Positions 1 through 8,034 of a stretch of 64,000 nt of DNA are shown here, piece after piece. The DNA is from an uncultured Alphaproteobacteria bacterium (GTDB lineage: Bacteria; Pseudomonadota; Alphaproteobacteria; CAAHEQ01; UBA3637): NCBI GenBank assembly GCA_934216505.1, contig CAKQBW010000002.1:1-64000 (forward strand), written 5' to 3'. The position numbers and the translations under genes are program-made. Under the pieces are notes generated by a model. That model saw only the letters and a program-made list of their open reading frames with translations. It ran no database searches and was not told where the DNA came from. How positions within the stretch are numbered: position 1 is the first letter of the stretch; the number at the start of each line of letters is the position of its first letter.

Positions 1-42
<42 letters not shown>

Positions 43-191
43 GCACTTTTTCACACAAATTGCAAGCCTTTTTAAACGATTCTTTCATTTTTTTAAAGCC
101 CCTTTTTTATCACCTTTTTCCCTTTATCGCATATTTTTCAAAACCAGTCAAGAAAAAAATTCATAAAAAAACGACCCCACCAAAAAAAGAC

Positions 192-241
192 TTGCAATTC
201 AAAAAAAATTGGCTATGATAGGAGGAGAACAAAACAAGAAC
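192..241 (+). promoter_or_regulatory. recA promoter with LexA (SOS) box
   Basis: A sigma-70-like promoter is visible: TTGCAA at 192-197, a 16-base spacer, and TATGAT at 214-219. GAAC-N7-GAAC lies at 227-241, over the expected transcription start. The alphaproteobacterial LexA operator is a direct repeat GTTC-N7-GTTC, which is this sequence read on the other strand. LexA repression of recA with SOS induction is the natural inference. A ribosome-binding site (AAAGGAG) follows at about 242-248. Confidence 0.75.
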
Positions 242-255
242 AAAGGAGAAAAACG

Positions 256-1290
256 ATGGAAAAAGAAAAAGCATTAGATGCCGCTGTCGCACAGATTGAA
301 CGGGCCTTTGGAAAAGGGTCTATTATGCGTTTGGGGCAACAGGAAAATGCCGTGGATATGCCCGCTATTTCAACGGGATCTTTGGGATTGGATTTGGCGT
401 TGGGCATCGGGGGACTCCCCAAGGGACGGATTGTGGAAATCTATGGTCCAGAAAGTTCGGGAAAAACAACTTTAGCTTTGCATGTCGTGGCTGAGGCCCA
501 AAAGCAAGGGGGCGTGTGTGCTTATGTAGATGCTGAACATGCGTTGGATCCCAGTTATGCCCGTAAATTGGGGGTCAATATAGACGATTTATTGATTTCT
601 CAACCAGACACAGGGGAACAGGCTTTGGAAATTGCAGATACTTTGGTGCGTTCGGGCACGATGTCTGTGTTAGTCGTGGATTCTGTGGCGGCTTTGGTTC
701 CTAAAGCAGAATTAGAAGGAGATATGGGCGATTCCCACATGGGGCTTCAGGCCCGCTTGATGAGTCAGGCGTTGCGCAAATTGACGGCTTCTGTGGCTCG
801 GACCAACACGTTGGTCATCTTCATCAACCAAATTCGGATGAAAATCGGGGTCATGTTTGGTAATCCCGAAACAACAACGGGGGGAAATGCGTTGAAATTT
901 TATGCCTCGGTGCGTATGGATATTCGGCGGATTGGCTCTATTAAAGACCATGATGATGTGATTGGCAATCAAACACGCGTGAAGATTGTTAAAAACAAAG
1001 TAGCCCCTCCTTTTAAAACAGTGGATTTTGATATCTTATATGGCGAGGGTGTTTCCAAGACAGGGGAATTGTTGGATTTAGGGATTAAAGCGGGGATGAT
1101 TGAAAAAGCGGGGGCTTGGTTTTCCTATAAGGGCGAACGCATTGGACAAGGTCGTGAAACAGCCCGTAAATTTTTAAAGGAAAATCCCAAGATTGCCGAA
1201 GAATTGGAAAAAACAATTCGGGGGCATGCTAAAGACATTTCCAAAGAAATGATTGTGGGCGACAATGACGCCACTACGGAGGCTGAATAA
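256..1290 (+). CDS. recA: Recombinase RecA
   Basis: RecA forms ATP-dependent filaments on single-stranded DNA, pairs homologous strands, and triggers LexA self-cleavage. The 344-residue length is normal. Walker A GPESSGKT is at residues 64-71. The DAEHALDP segment, the VVDSVAAL Walker B strand and the INQIRMKIGVMFGNPETTTGG region (DNA-binding loop L2) are intact. The tail is acidic (NDATTEAE). The start follows AAAGGAG at good spacing, behind a LexA box. recX is not co-transcribed; it lies 5 kb away on the same strand. Confidence 0.98.
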   Translation: MEKEKALDAAVAQIERAFGKGSIMRLGQQENAVDMPAISTGSLGLDLALGIGGLPKGRIVEIYGPESSGKTTLALHVVAEAQKQGGVCAYVDAEHALDPSYARKLGVNIDDLLISQPDTGEQALEIADTLVRSGTMSVLVVDSVAALVPKAELEGDMGDSHMGLQARLMSQALRKLTASVARTNTLVIFINQIRMKIGVMFGNPETTTGGNALKFYASVRMDIRRIGSIKDHDDVIGNQTRVKIVKNKVAPPFKTVDFDILYGEGVSKTGELLDLGIKAGMIEKAGAWFSYKGERIGQGRETARKFLKENPKIAEELEKTIRGHAKDISKEMIVGDNDATTEAE

Positions 1291-1345
1291 GCTCCTTTCT
1301 TTGTTCAAGGGAAAGAGCCCTCACTGCCCTATACAAGAAGTAAAG

Positions 1346-1972
1346 ATGACTCAAAATTATGAAATTCGTTTGGAACGCCCCGATGATTATGATGAAGTGG
1401 AAAATCTGATTCGGGAGGCTTTTTGGAATGTCTATCGCCCCGGGTGTTTGGAACATTTCGTGATGCATCAACTCAGGAAAAATCCTGACTTCATTCCTGA
1501 GTTAGATTTTGTGATGGTCCAAGACGGAAAAATTATCGGTCAAAATCTGTTTATGCGGGCCCGCATTCAAACGGACAAAGGCCCCGACAAGCCTATTTTG
1601 ACCATGGGGCCTATTTGCATTACGCCTGAATTAAAAAGGCAGGGGTATGGTAAAATTTTATTAGATTATTCTTTAGACCAAGCCCGCCGTTTAGGATATG
1701 GGGCTGTGTTTTTTGAAGGCAATATCGCTTTTTATGGGAAGAGTGGTTTTACAAAAGCGTCTGCTTTGGGGATTCGGTATCACGGTCTTCCTGAAGGCGC
1801 CGATGCTTCTTTTTTCTTAGGCAAAGAACTGATTCCCCATTATTTAAAAGGCATCACAGGGGAATATGCCACCCCTAAAGTCTATCTTGTTGATGAAAAA
1901 CAGGCCGAAGAATTTGATCAAAAATTTCCCCCCAAGAAAAAAGAAAAGACCGCCACCCAAATTTTTGGATAA
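1346..1972 (+). CDS. GNAT-family N-acetyltransferase (YhbS-like)
   Basis: Predicted acetyl-CoA-dependent acyltransferase of 208 residues; the substrate is unknown. The GNAT signature is ITPELKRQGYGKILLDYSL, with the acetyl-CoA-binding RQGYGK loop, followed by GAVFFEGNIAFYGKSGF as in the YhbS group. I start at ATG 1346 (MTQNYEIRLER) because the longer frame from 1253 runs inside recA and its extra residues do not look like GNAT sequence. The C-terminus is lysine-rich. The gap to recA is 55 bases with no obvious promoter or terminator, so read-through from recA is possible. Confidence 0.85.
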   Translation: MTQNYEIRLERPDDYDEVENLIREAFWNVYRPGCLEHFVMHQLRKNPDFIPELDFVMVQDGKIIGQNLFMRARIQTDKGPDKPILTMGPICITPELKRQGYGKILLDYSLDQARRLGYGAVFFEGNIAFYGKSGFTKASALGIRYHGLPEGADASFFLGKELIPHYLKGITGEYATPKVYLVDEKQAEEFDQKFPPKKKEKTATQIFG

Positions 1973-2205
1973 TCCCACTGTTTTAAAACGACTTTTTACA
2001 CAGAAAAAAAGCCTATACTTATAAAAAATTGATCATTACAATGGGATAAATTGAAATGGTGAGGGGTATCTTGCAAAACGAGGGCTTTTGTATTGGCATA
2101 TTTATAAAATTAGTTTAAGCTCAAAATAAATTATTATGAAAGGATACAAAAATTTCATTGCTTTTCCATGAATGATCCTGTATTCTTATCACTGAAAGGA
2201 TAAAA

Positions 2206-3414
2206 ATGATACCTGTTAAATCAGCACCCCGTTTGCTTTCCATTGCAAATTCACTTGTGAATGCGCTTTTCTTTTTGCCTGTTGTCATGCTTTTTTACAA
2301 CTATAAAGGTCTAAGTATGGGGGATTTTTTTCTCATACAAGGAATCTTTTCATTGGCTGTTTTTGTTTTGGAAATTCCAACGGGCTATATTGGGGATTTA
2401 TTTTCCAGAAAACATACTTTAATTATTGGAAACTTTATCTGGATTGCGGGATATTTAATATGGATTTTTGGAAAAGGCTTTTGGGCTGTTTTAAGTGGTG
2501 AACTTATTTTTGCTGTTACTCTTTCTCTAATTTCAGGCACAGTAGAAGCCTATTTATATGATTTACTTAAAAAATGTCATAAAGAGGAAAAATTTCATCA
2601 AAAATATGCAAAAATGGAAATGTTGGGTAATTTGATGTTGACAATCTCAACGCTGACTGGGGCCTTTATTTATCAATTTTTGGGTCCAAGCATTCCTTTA
2701 TGGGGATCTATTGTATGTTTAATTGTCTCGACAATCATCTTGATTCTATTACCTGATGTCCCTGAATCAAAACGAATTGTTGCAAAGGATAAAAGCAAAT
2801 GGCAAGATATTTTGGATATTTCAAAATATGCCCTCCGACACTCAGAACTAAAATGGCTAATGCTGTTTCCTGCTGTTTATGGCATGTTGACACTGGTTTT
2901 AATGTGGGGATTACAATCTGTAATGCTATTTCGTGAACTACCTATTTTTATGTTCAGCGTGGTTATGGGGGCAAATGCATTCCTGCGCACTTTTTGGTCA
3001 GGTGTTTCAGGAAAGATTTTGGAAAAGATAAACTTATCTGGAATTATTAAGCTACAATGTTTGATTATTGTTATTGCCACAATAGGATCTTGTATAGCTG
3101 CTTATGTACCTCAACAAATAGTCTATTTATGCTTGCTTTTAATGATGATGGCCAGTTCATCGGTGGTTCTCAGTAAAATTTCGACCTCTGTTTTAATCAA
3201 TCACAGAATTAAATCAGATGAACGCGCCACTGTTTTATCCGTCAAATCTATGGTCAATCGTATTTTTTGGGCATTGGCAATGATCGCATTGAAACCTCTT
3301 TTCGATTCAATTGGTGTGGGAGCAACTTTCATGGTATCCGCCCTACTTCTAATCCCTATCCTGATTTGCGCCAGACATTTGTACAAATTGAAGTTACGGA
3401 CAATGAAAAGATAA
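2206..3414 (+). CDS. MFS transporter
   Basis: A 402-residue polytopic membrane protein with about twelve hydrophobic segments, matching a major facilitator. The loop between helices 2 and 3 carries GYIGDLFSRKHTL, a version of the MFS motif GxxxDRxGRR. The substrate cannot be told from sequence; drug or metabolite export is the usual guess. A ribosome-binding site (GAAAGGA) precedes ATG 2206. Its codons are noticeably more A+T-rich than neighbouring genes, with fewer GGG/CCC codons. With its position beside a tRNA gene this suggests later acquisition. The 233 bases upstream are A+T-rich with no other gene. Confidence 0.85.
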   Translation: MIPVKSAPRLLSIANSLVNALFFLPVVMLFYNYKGLSMGDFFLIQGIFSLAVFVLEIPTGYIGDLFSRKHTLIIGNFIWIAGYLIWIFGKGFWAVLSGELIFAVTLSLISGTVEAYLYDLLKKCHKEEKFHQKYAKMEMLGNLMLTISTLTGAFIYQFLGPSIPLWGSIVCLIVSTIILILLPDVPESKRIVAKDKSKWQDILDISKYALRHSELKWLMLFPAVYGMLTLVLMWGLQSVMLFRELPIFMFSVVMGANAFLRTFWSGVSGKILEKINLSGIIKLQCLIIVIATIGSCIAAYVPQQIVYLCLLLMMMASSSVVLSKISTSVLINHRIKSDERATVLSVKSMVNRIFWALAMIALKPLFDSIGVGATFMVSALLLIPILICARHLYKLKLRTMKR

Positions 3415-3560
3415 AAGTTCGAATGTTTTAGAGGCTATCAAAAAGCGCTAAAAATGTGAAATGTAATAAAATCAAGCACTTTTAAGATGATGAGTTCGAT
3501 TGTTAGCGAAAATGGGTGCTTTTTGAATGAAGTCCAATCGAACTGGCTAAAGCTATTGAT

Positions 3561-3597
3561 TTTAAAAGAACAAGTCGCCTTTTCAGACGACTTGTTC
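3561..3597 (-). terminator. Rho-independent terminator behind tRNA-Arg
   Basis: A 10-bp perfect inverted repeat (GAACAAGTCG/CGACTTGTTC, 3568-3577 with 3588-3597) is followed on the minus strand by TTTT. It lies 5 bases past the tRNA 3' end and would end the comEC-tRNA transcript. Confidence 0.75.
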
Positions 3598-3601
3598 AAA
3601 A

Positions 3602-3678
3602 TGGTGATCCCGGCGAGATTCGAACTCACGACCTACTGCTTAGAAGGCAGTTGCTCTATCCAGCTGAGCTACAGGACC
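3602..3678 (-). tRNA. tRNA-Arg (anticodon UCU)
   Basis: The minus strand folds as a 77-nt cloverleaf. The acceptor is GGTCCTG/CGGGATC with G-U pairs, the D arm contains AGCTCAGCTGGATAGAG, and the anticodon stem is ACTGC/GCAGT around loop CTTCTAA (anticodon TCT). The T arm contains GTTCGAATC, the discriminator is A, and CCA is encoded. It reads AGA codons. Its 5' end is two bases from the comEC stop codon, so it is probably cut from a comEC transcript by RNase P. Confidence 0.95.
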
Positions 3679-3680
3679 AC

Positions 3681-5633
3681 TTATCGTTTATTATAATCTA
3701 AAACCTTTTGAAGGTCAAGATGTATTGTATCTTTTATCCAAATTTCATCAGAAGTGATGAAAATTTGGTACAGGGGTATTTTATCCAGTAAGACAACAGG
3801 GGCCCCGCAATTCCCTTCACGAAAGGTTAAAAAAGCCACATCTGCCCCCACGCATCCACGTGGGCTGAGGGCGATTTTTCTGCCCTTTATCCAAACATAG
3901 TCTGGCAAGTCTTTGCTTTCCACCTGATCAAATCCTTGTTGTATTTGCCACCGATTTTGAAGATAACTTTGGCCGCCTGTATTTTGAAACAGGTGGTCTT
4001 TGTCCCGCCATTGATAACTCCCTTGATAAATCAACAAATCTGGCGTAGGGGTTTGGCCGATGATAATCCACGCCGTCCCCATCATCACAAAAGCCAAAAG
4101 GACGCCCCAGTATTTATAGACGCACAAAAAGATAAATCCGAAAATCAATAAGCCCAAAGCCCACGGCGAAAAAGTGGGAATAAAAATTTCCGAATGGGGC
4201 AACGCCCCGATTTTTTGGCAAAAAAATTCTATCCCCTCTAACAGCCGGCCTGCCACCATAAAAAAGCCGCCCTCTAACCCCACGGGTATCAAGAGGCACC
4301 CCACGAATAAGCACGGCATCACGCCCAAGGAAAAAACGACACTCAATACCATATTTCCCAAAATTCCATAGGGATTGATGATATTAAAGGACCAAGCAAT
4401 CAGGGGCATCAGTCCGATTGTGATGGCGATATTTATCGCCAAAAACTCGCCGACACAATTCCCAAACGACCTGTGATGAAAGGCGTCTTTTTGGAAAAGG
4501 TCATGCACGCTGATTAAAATCAAAACCGACAAAAAGGACAGTTGAAAACTGATGGACAAAATGTCTTCGGGAAAAAGAATCAAGAGCAGCAATCCCACCA
4601 AAAATAAAGACCTTTTAGAAAAGGCAACTCTGTCCGTTAAAATCCCCAAAAAGACCAAAGCAATCATCCCAAAAGAACGCAAGGCAGGAATTTGATATCC
4701 CGATAGAATTAAGTAAAATAAAGTCCCTATCCCCGCCAAAACAGCCGCTATTTTCTTGACATTAAAATGCAAGGTGAAAGAGGGAATCAAGGCACAAATC
4801 CCGCGGATAATAAAAAACAAAAAGCCCGCCAACAAGGCCAAGTGAAATCCCGAGACAGACAGCACATGTGTAATGCCTGCTTGGCGATAAATTTTATATT
4901 GTTCAGGCAAAACAAATTTTTGCTCACCGATAATCAAAGGAATAGCGATACGGGCGGATTTTTCGGGCATAGATTGAAAGACGCTATGAACAATTTTTTG
5001 GCGCACTGTTTCCACCCAAGAAATTTCCTTTGAACTGGGGCGATGACGGGTGATTTCCAAAATCCTGCCCCGACCGCCCAGACCTTGAAAATAGGCGGCC
5101 GAAAAACGAGACGCACGCAAGGTCAGATTTTCCACCGAAAGCGGATACACCTTAACACGGGCCGAAATTATGTCCGAGGTTTTCAAATCCAAATTCGGGG
5201 GACTCAAAGTCAGTTGTAATTTATCGGGGTGATGAAAATCAGGTCGGGGCCATTTTATTTTTTCCAAAGTCATCAGTTGCTTTTCGGGTAAAACCAAATT
5301 CTCTGTGATTTGGCCTTGGATTTCAATTTGGGACAAGGGGCGATCCAAGACCTCATGCATTTTTGCTTTCGCCCGAAAATACGCCATGGACAGCCCCAAG
5401 CAAAAGCCTGTTATCATCAGAAGACCAAAAGACAGTTTGAGGTTATTTTTCGTCCAAAGAAATACCACCAACGTCCCGATGCCGATGCCCAAGAAAATCC
5501 AACTGCCGCCATAGACAAAGCCCATCAATAACCCCAAGGCATAGGCCAGCACGCCTGTTTCCAAGCGTTGAGAAAATATCTCCGTCAGGGCGGCTTTTAA
5601 CTTTTTAGAAATTGGATGATATTTAGACCACAT
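3681..5633 (-). CDS. comEC: ComEC/Rec2-family DNA uptake channel
   Basis: Inner-membrane channel that brings transforming single-stranded DNA into the cytoplasm. The 650 residues show an N-terminal DUF4131-like region with membrane segments, then the competence core with the diagnostic GITHVLSVSGFHLALLAG and many hydrophobic helices. The C-terminal soluble part is short and has no recognisable metallo-beta-lactamase HxHxDH motif, as in many alphaproteobacterial versions. The start overlaps the upstream lipoprotein gene by 11 bases, indicating co-transcription. tRNA-Arg follows two bases after the stop. Confidence 0.9.
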   Translation of the reverse strand: MWSKYHPISKKLKAALTEIFSQRLETGVLAYALGLLMGFVYGGSWIFLGIGIGTLVVFLWTKNNLKLSFGLLMITGFCLGLSMAYFRAKAKMHEVLDRPLSQIEIQGQITENLVLPEKQLMTLEKIKWPRPDFHHPDKLQLTLSPPNLDLKTSDIISARVKVYPLSVENLTLRASRFSAAYFQGLGGRGRILEITRHRPSSKEISWVETVRQKIVHSVFQSMPEKSARIAIPLIIGEQKFVLPEQYKIYRQAGITHVLSVSGFHLALLAGFLFFIIRGICALIPSFTLHFNVKKIAAVLAGIGTLFYLILSGYQIPALRSFGMIALVFLGILTDRVAFSKRSLFLVGLLLLILFPEDILSISFQLSFLSVLILISVHDLFQKDAFHHRSFGNCVGEFLAINIAITIGLMPLIAWSFNIINPYGILGNMVLSVVFSLGVMPCLFVGCLLIPVGLEGGFFMVAGRLLEGIEFFCQKIGALPHSEIFIPTFSPWALGLLIFGFIFLCVYKYWGVLLAFVMMGTAWIIIGQTPTPDLLIYQGSYQWRDKDHLFQNTGGQSYLQNRWQIQQGFDQVESKDLPDYVWIKGRKIALSPRGCVGADVAFLTFREGNCGAPVVLLDKIPLYQIFITSDEIWIKDTIHLDLQKVLDYNKR

Positions 5634-6156
5634 TTTTCAACTTTAACGCAACTTGTTGATTCAAATTTTCCATCATTTGGCTCATCATTTTAGCCCATTC
5701 TTTTTCTTTATCCGCCAAACTCAATTTTTGGGGCATTTGCGTAAAAACTTTTCCCCCAACCGTAAAAGACATTTTTGTTTTCGGCCCCGCCTTTAAAAGA
5801 AACTCTACCCGATAAATCAAAGTATCTTTGACTTCATTGGGTTCATACCAAGTGGCGGGTAAAGTTTCACGCACCACATGGGCTTGGTGAATCACGACAA
5901 TCAACCGATAGGGGGAGGAGGTTGTTTTCAAGTTTTTTTGGACCCACTTTATAAGACCCTTTTCGGGGGAAAGAGGCCACCTTTTTTCAATGTAATGCGT
6001 GGAATCATAGACCTTATTTAAACTCACTGTTTCTACCTGTTGCGCCGACACGACAAAAGGCGTCCCCCAATTTATATTTTCGCTGAACGCATCGGGGGGT
6101 GCCTGAACACAGGCCGCCGTCCAAAACATTAAAAAAAGAGCCCACATTTTTTTCAT
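5623..6156 (-). CDS. Putative lipoprotein of unknown function
   Basis: A 177-residue protein with a lipoprotein signal peptide: MKKMWALFLMFWTAAC puts the lipobox cysteine at residue 16. The mature part has no domain I recognise; it looks like an alternating beta/alpha periplasmic protein ending in a Met/Gln-rich helix. I prefer ATG 6156 over an ATG six bases upstream because AAGGA is better spaced from it. It overlaps comEC by 11 bases, so the two are an operon. A role in envelope or DNA uptake is only suggested by the neighbour. Confidence 0.75.
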   Translation of the reverse strand: MKKMWALFLMFWTAACVQAPPDAFSENINWGTPFVVSAQQVETVSLNKVYDSTHYIEKRWPLSPEKGLIKWVQKNLKTTSSPYRLIVVIHQAHVVRETLPATWYEPNEVKDTLIYRVEFLLKAGPKTKMSFTVGGKVFTQMPQKLSLADKEKEWAKMMSQMMENLNQQVALKLKNVV

Positions 6157-6211
6157 TTGCATTTTCCTTAAAACAATTCTATTATCCTATAAATCAGGAG
6201 TCTTGTCAATC

Positions 6212-6679
6212 ATGAAAACCATCACTTTTCAACGTTTAAAGAATCGGGCGTTATTTTATTTGGAACGCTATGACGCCAACAGCCAAAAGTTAAAGACGGT
6301 CTTGATGAATCGGTTGAAAAAAGACGCCCAAAAAGGGTGTTTGATTCCCGAAGAAGCCCCCCAATGGGTTCAACAAGTCGTGCAAGAAATGCAACACTTT
6401 AATTATGTGAATGATGAACGGTATGTGGAAAATGCGGTTCGCCGCTTGCAACAAGCGGGGAAATCCCAACGCTATATCAGGGGCAAACTTTTGCAAAACG
6501 GTCTGACGGCCGAACAAATCAACCCTTTTTTACAAGAATCAGATGACCTGAAAGCCGCCCGCTTATTTGTTCAAAAAAAGCATTTAGGGCGGGATCGTCA
6601 AAAAGATTTAGCCAAACTGGCCCGTGCGGGTTTTTCCTTTGAAGTGGCGCAACAAGTGCTGGACGAACAGACCCTCTAG
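6212..6679 (+). CDS. recX: Regulatory protein RecX
   Basis: RecX binds RecA filaments and limits their growth. The 155-residue protein matches the family: repeated three-helix units with FNYVNDERYVENAVRRLQQAGKSQRYIRGKL as the core and RQKDLAKLARAGFSFEVAQQVL near the C-terminus. A TTG nine bases upstream is in frame, but AGGAG (6196-6200) is better placed for ATG 6212. The stop overlaps that of the convergent pseudopilin gene by four bases. Confidence 0.9.
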   Translation: MKTITFQRLKNRALFYLERYDANSQKLKTVLMNRLKKDAQKGCLIPEEAPQWVQQVVQEMQHFNYVNDERYVENAVRRLQQAGKSQRYIRGKLLQNGLTAEQINPFLQESDDLKAARLFVQKKHLGRDRQKDLAKLARAGFSFEVAQQVLDEQTL

Positions 6680-7779
6680 TTTGTTGGATCAGGGTATAAA
6701 AATGCACCTGATCCTTTATTATAATACAATTTCTTTTCCACTTGATCAAACAAGGCTGGTTGCCCATTCGGGGCCAACACAGGCGTAAAATCCCGAACTA
6801 ATGCGCCCTTATCGTATAATTTGCAATAATTTATTCTCGTCCCTGATGTTGATGTACTAACAATGTTTCCACGATTATTTCCAAACAAAAATAGATTCCT
6901 TTCTGTTGTAAAAACAGTTGGAGTTATCTTTCTATTCGTATCATTTATCAATAAGTTCCAGTTTTTGAAAACAACATTAAAATCTTTGGATTCTTTTTTA
7001 GAAAAAATAGCCGATGACTCTTTAAATGAAGCATAAATGAGAGCAGCATTTCCACCATTATATAAATCAAATCTCGTCGTATTATCATCTACCTTCCAAC
7101 ACCCCAAAATTGGGTCGTATTGATTACTTGTGATATGAAAAACAACTTCATATTCAATATCAGAAGACCCCTCTACCCCCGTGTCAATATACTGCGTCCC
7201 CGTGGATTCCAAGTAATCCAAGTTTTGGCATTTGTTCTGACAAAGTTTAGATTCCTCCTCACACCCCATGCATTCGTTTTCGGAGGAACAATCTGTATCA
7301 TCGGTACAATAAAGCGTGTCTTCGGGGGCACCTTTCATTTCCTGATTATAGACCATTAAAAAATCATTACTGAGGCCACATTGGGTGATTGCTACGGTGG
7401 GGCTGGCTTCATGCGACAGGCGGCGCAAAGGCGTCTTTTCCCCGATCATATTGAGGATATTTTCACACACCCGTTTTTCCACCCCAAAAACTTGAATTCC
7501 AAATTGCTTCGTTAAACCTTGGGTGGTCGCTTGTCCAAAGGTCCCCGCCGGCGTTTTATTCAAAGAGGAAAATTCTTGCAATGAAAGGGGGCGATTCAAT
7601 GTCATTTGTTCCATAACGATAACGGCCCGTTGTTGGGCTTGATTCACCAAAGTATTGGCTTTGTTTTTGTCCAAGGCCAACCGATATCCCATGACCCCCA
7701 TGACGGAAAGCACCCCCGCCATCGCCAACACGCCCAGCATTTCCACCAAAGTCCGCCCTGAATCCGTTTCGTTTTTCAT
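6676..7779 (-). CDS. Pseudopilin-like protein with LamG/concanavalin-like C-terminal domain
   Basis: A 367-residue protein with a type IV pilin/type II secretion signal: a charged leader, then G|RTLVEMLGVLAMAGVLSV, where glycine precedes the cleavage point and glutamate is at +5. A coiled region (KANTLVNQAQQRAVIVMEQM) follows. A Cys-rich linker lies near residues 170-195. From about residue 200 (LDYLESTGTQYIDTG) a beta-rich domain resembles the LamG/concanavalin-like domains of gut bacterial surface proteins. I start at ATG 7779 (GGGG upstream at good spacing) rather than an in-frame TTG at 7821, which sits inside the terminator hairpin. Ligand and partners are unknown. Confidence 0.8.
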   Translation of the reverse strand: MKNETDSGRTLVEMLGVLAMAGVLSVMGVMGYRLALDKNKANTLVNQAQQRAVIVMEQMTLNRPLSLQEFSSLNKTPAGTFGQATTQGLTKQFGIQVFGVEKRVCENILNMIGEKTPLRRLSHEASPTVAITQCGLSNDFLMVYNQEMKGAPEDTLYCTDDTDCSSENECMGCEEESKLCQNKCQNLDYLESTGTQYIDTGVEGSSDIEYEVVFHITSNQYDPILGCWKVDDNTTRFDLYNGGNAALIYASFKESSAIFSKKESKDFNVVFKNWNLLINDTNRKITPTVFTTERNLFLFGNNRGNIVSTSTSGTRINYCKLYDKGALVRDFTPVLAPNGQPALFDQVEKKLYYNKGSGAFLYPDPTN

Positions 7780-7795
7780 TTTCGTGCCCCTTTTT

Positions 7796-7825
7796 AAAAA
7801 CAAAAATTCCACTTGTTTCAAGTGG
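7796..7825 (-). terminator. Terminator hairpin at the end of the structured RNA
   Basis: On the minus strand CCACTTG-AAA-CAAGTGG (7825-7809) is a perfect 7-bp stem followed by AATTTTTGTTTTT (7808-7796). It lies 17 bases upstream of the pseudopilin start codon, so it can either end a free small RNA or act as a conditional terminator for the gene. Confidence 0.8.
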
Positions 7826-7953
7826 ATGGATGTTGAAAAGCTGCACGATTACAGTACCGTTTATTTGGTTTATTAGACGGTCATCCATCCTTTTCGGACG
7901 GATTAAATCGTGCGGACCTTTCAAATCCGACTCTACGGCCCTTGCCGTAAAGC
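7796..7953 (-). ncRNA. Structured RNA of unknown class (riboswitch-like leader or sRNA)
   Basis: About 158 nt from the predicted start near 7953 to the U-tract. Helices visible by eye: CTTTACGGC/GCCGTAGAG (7952-7944 with 7939-7931, loop AAGG); CGGATT/GGTCCG (7929-7924 with 7918-7913); GCACGATT/AATCGTGC (7913-7906 with 7850-7843) closing a three-way junction with ATCCGTCC/GGATGGAT (7903-7896 with 7890-7883, loop GAAAA) and ACCGT/ACGGT (7881-7877 with 7860-7856); then the terminator stem. GGATGGATG (7890-7882) can instead pair perfectly with CATCCATCC (7832-7824), which would break the junction. It matches no riboswitch, 6S, SRP or tmRNA consensus that I recall. Confidence 0.7.
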
Positions 7954-7959
7954 TCTTTC

Positions 7960-7988
7960 ATCATAAATGATTTTTATTTAAATGTCAA
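7960..7988 (-). promoter_or_regulatory. Consensus sigma-70 promoter of the structured RNA
   Basis: On the minus strand TTGACA (7988-7983), a 17-base spacer, and TATGAT (7965-7960). The predicted start at about 7953 falls at the first hairpin. It is among the strongest promoters in the window. Confidence 0.85.
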
Positions 7989-7999
7989 ACAAAAAAGTC

Positions 8000-8028
8000 T
8001 TGTCTTTTTTTAAAAAAAGGGTTATCAT
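8000..8028 (+). promoter_or_regulatory. Promoter of the uracil-DNA glycosylase gene (predicted leaderless)
   Basis: TTGTCT (8000-8005), a 17-base spacer, and TATCAT (8023-8028). Only six bases separate the -10 box from ATG 8035, so transcription should begin at the start codon itself. No ribosome-binding site is present. Confidence 0.6.
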
Positions 8029-8034
8029 CAACGC

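Noticed and set aside
2053..3607. Possible att direct repeat (AAATGGTGA near 2053 and 3599) flanking the MFS gene
   Set aside because: Nine shared bases in A+T-rich DNA are expected by chance, and no integrase is present.
3487..3696. 69-codon plus-strand frame across tRNA-Arg
   Set aside because: Its C-terminal half is the antisense of the tRNA.
7556..7924. 122-codon frame covering the structured RNA region
   Set aside because: It runs out of frame through the pseudopilin start and the hairpins; the base pairing and promoter fit an RNA better.
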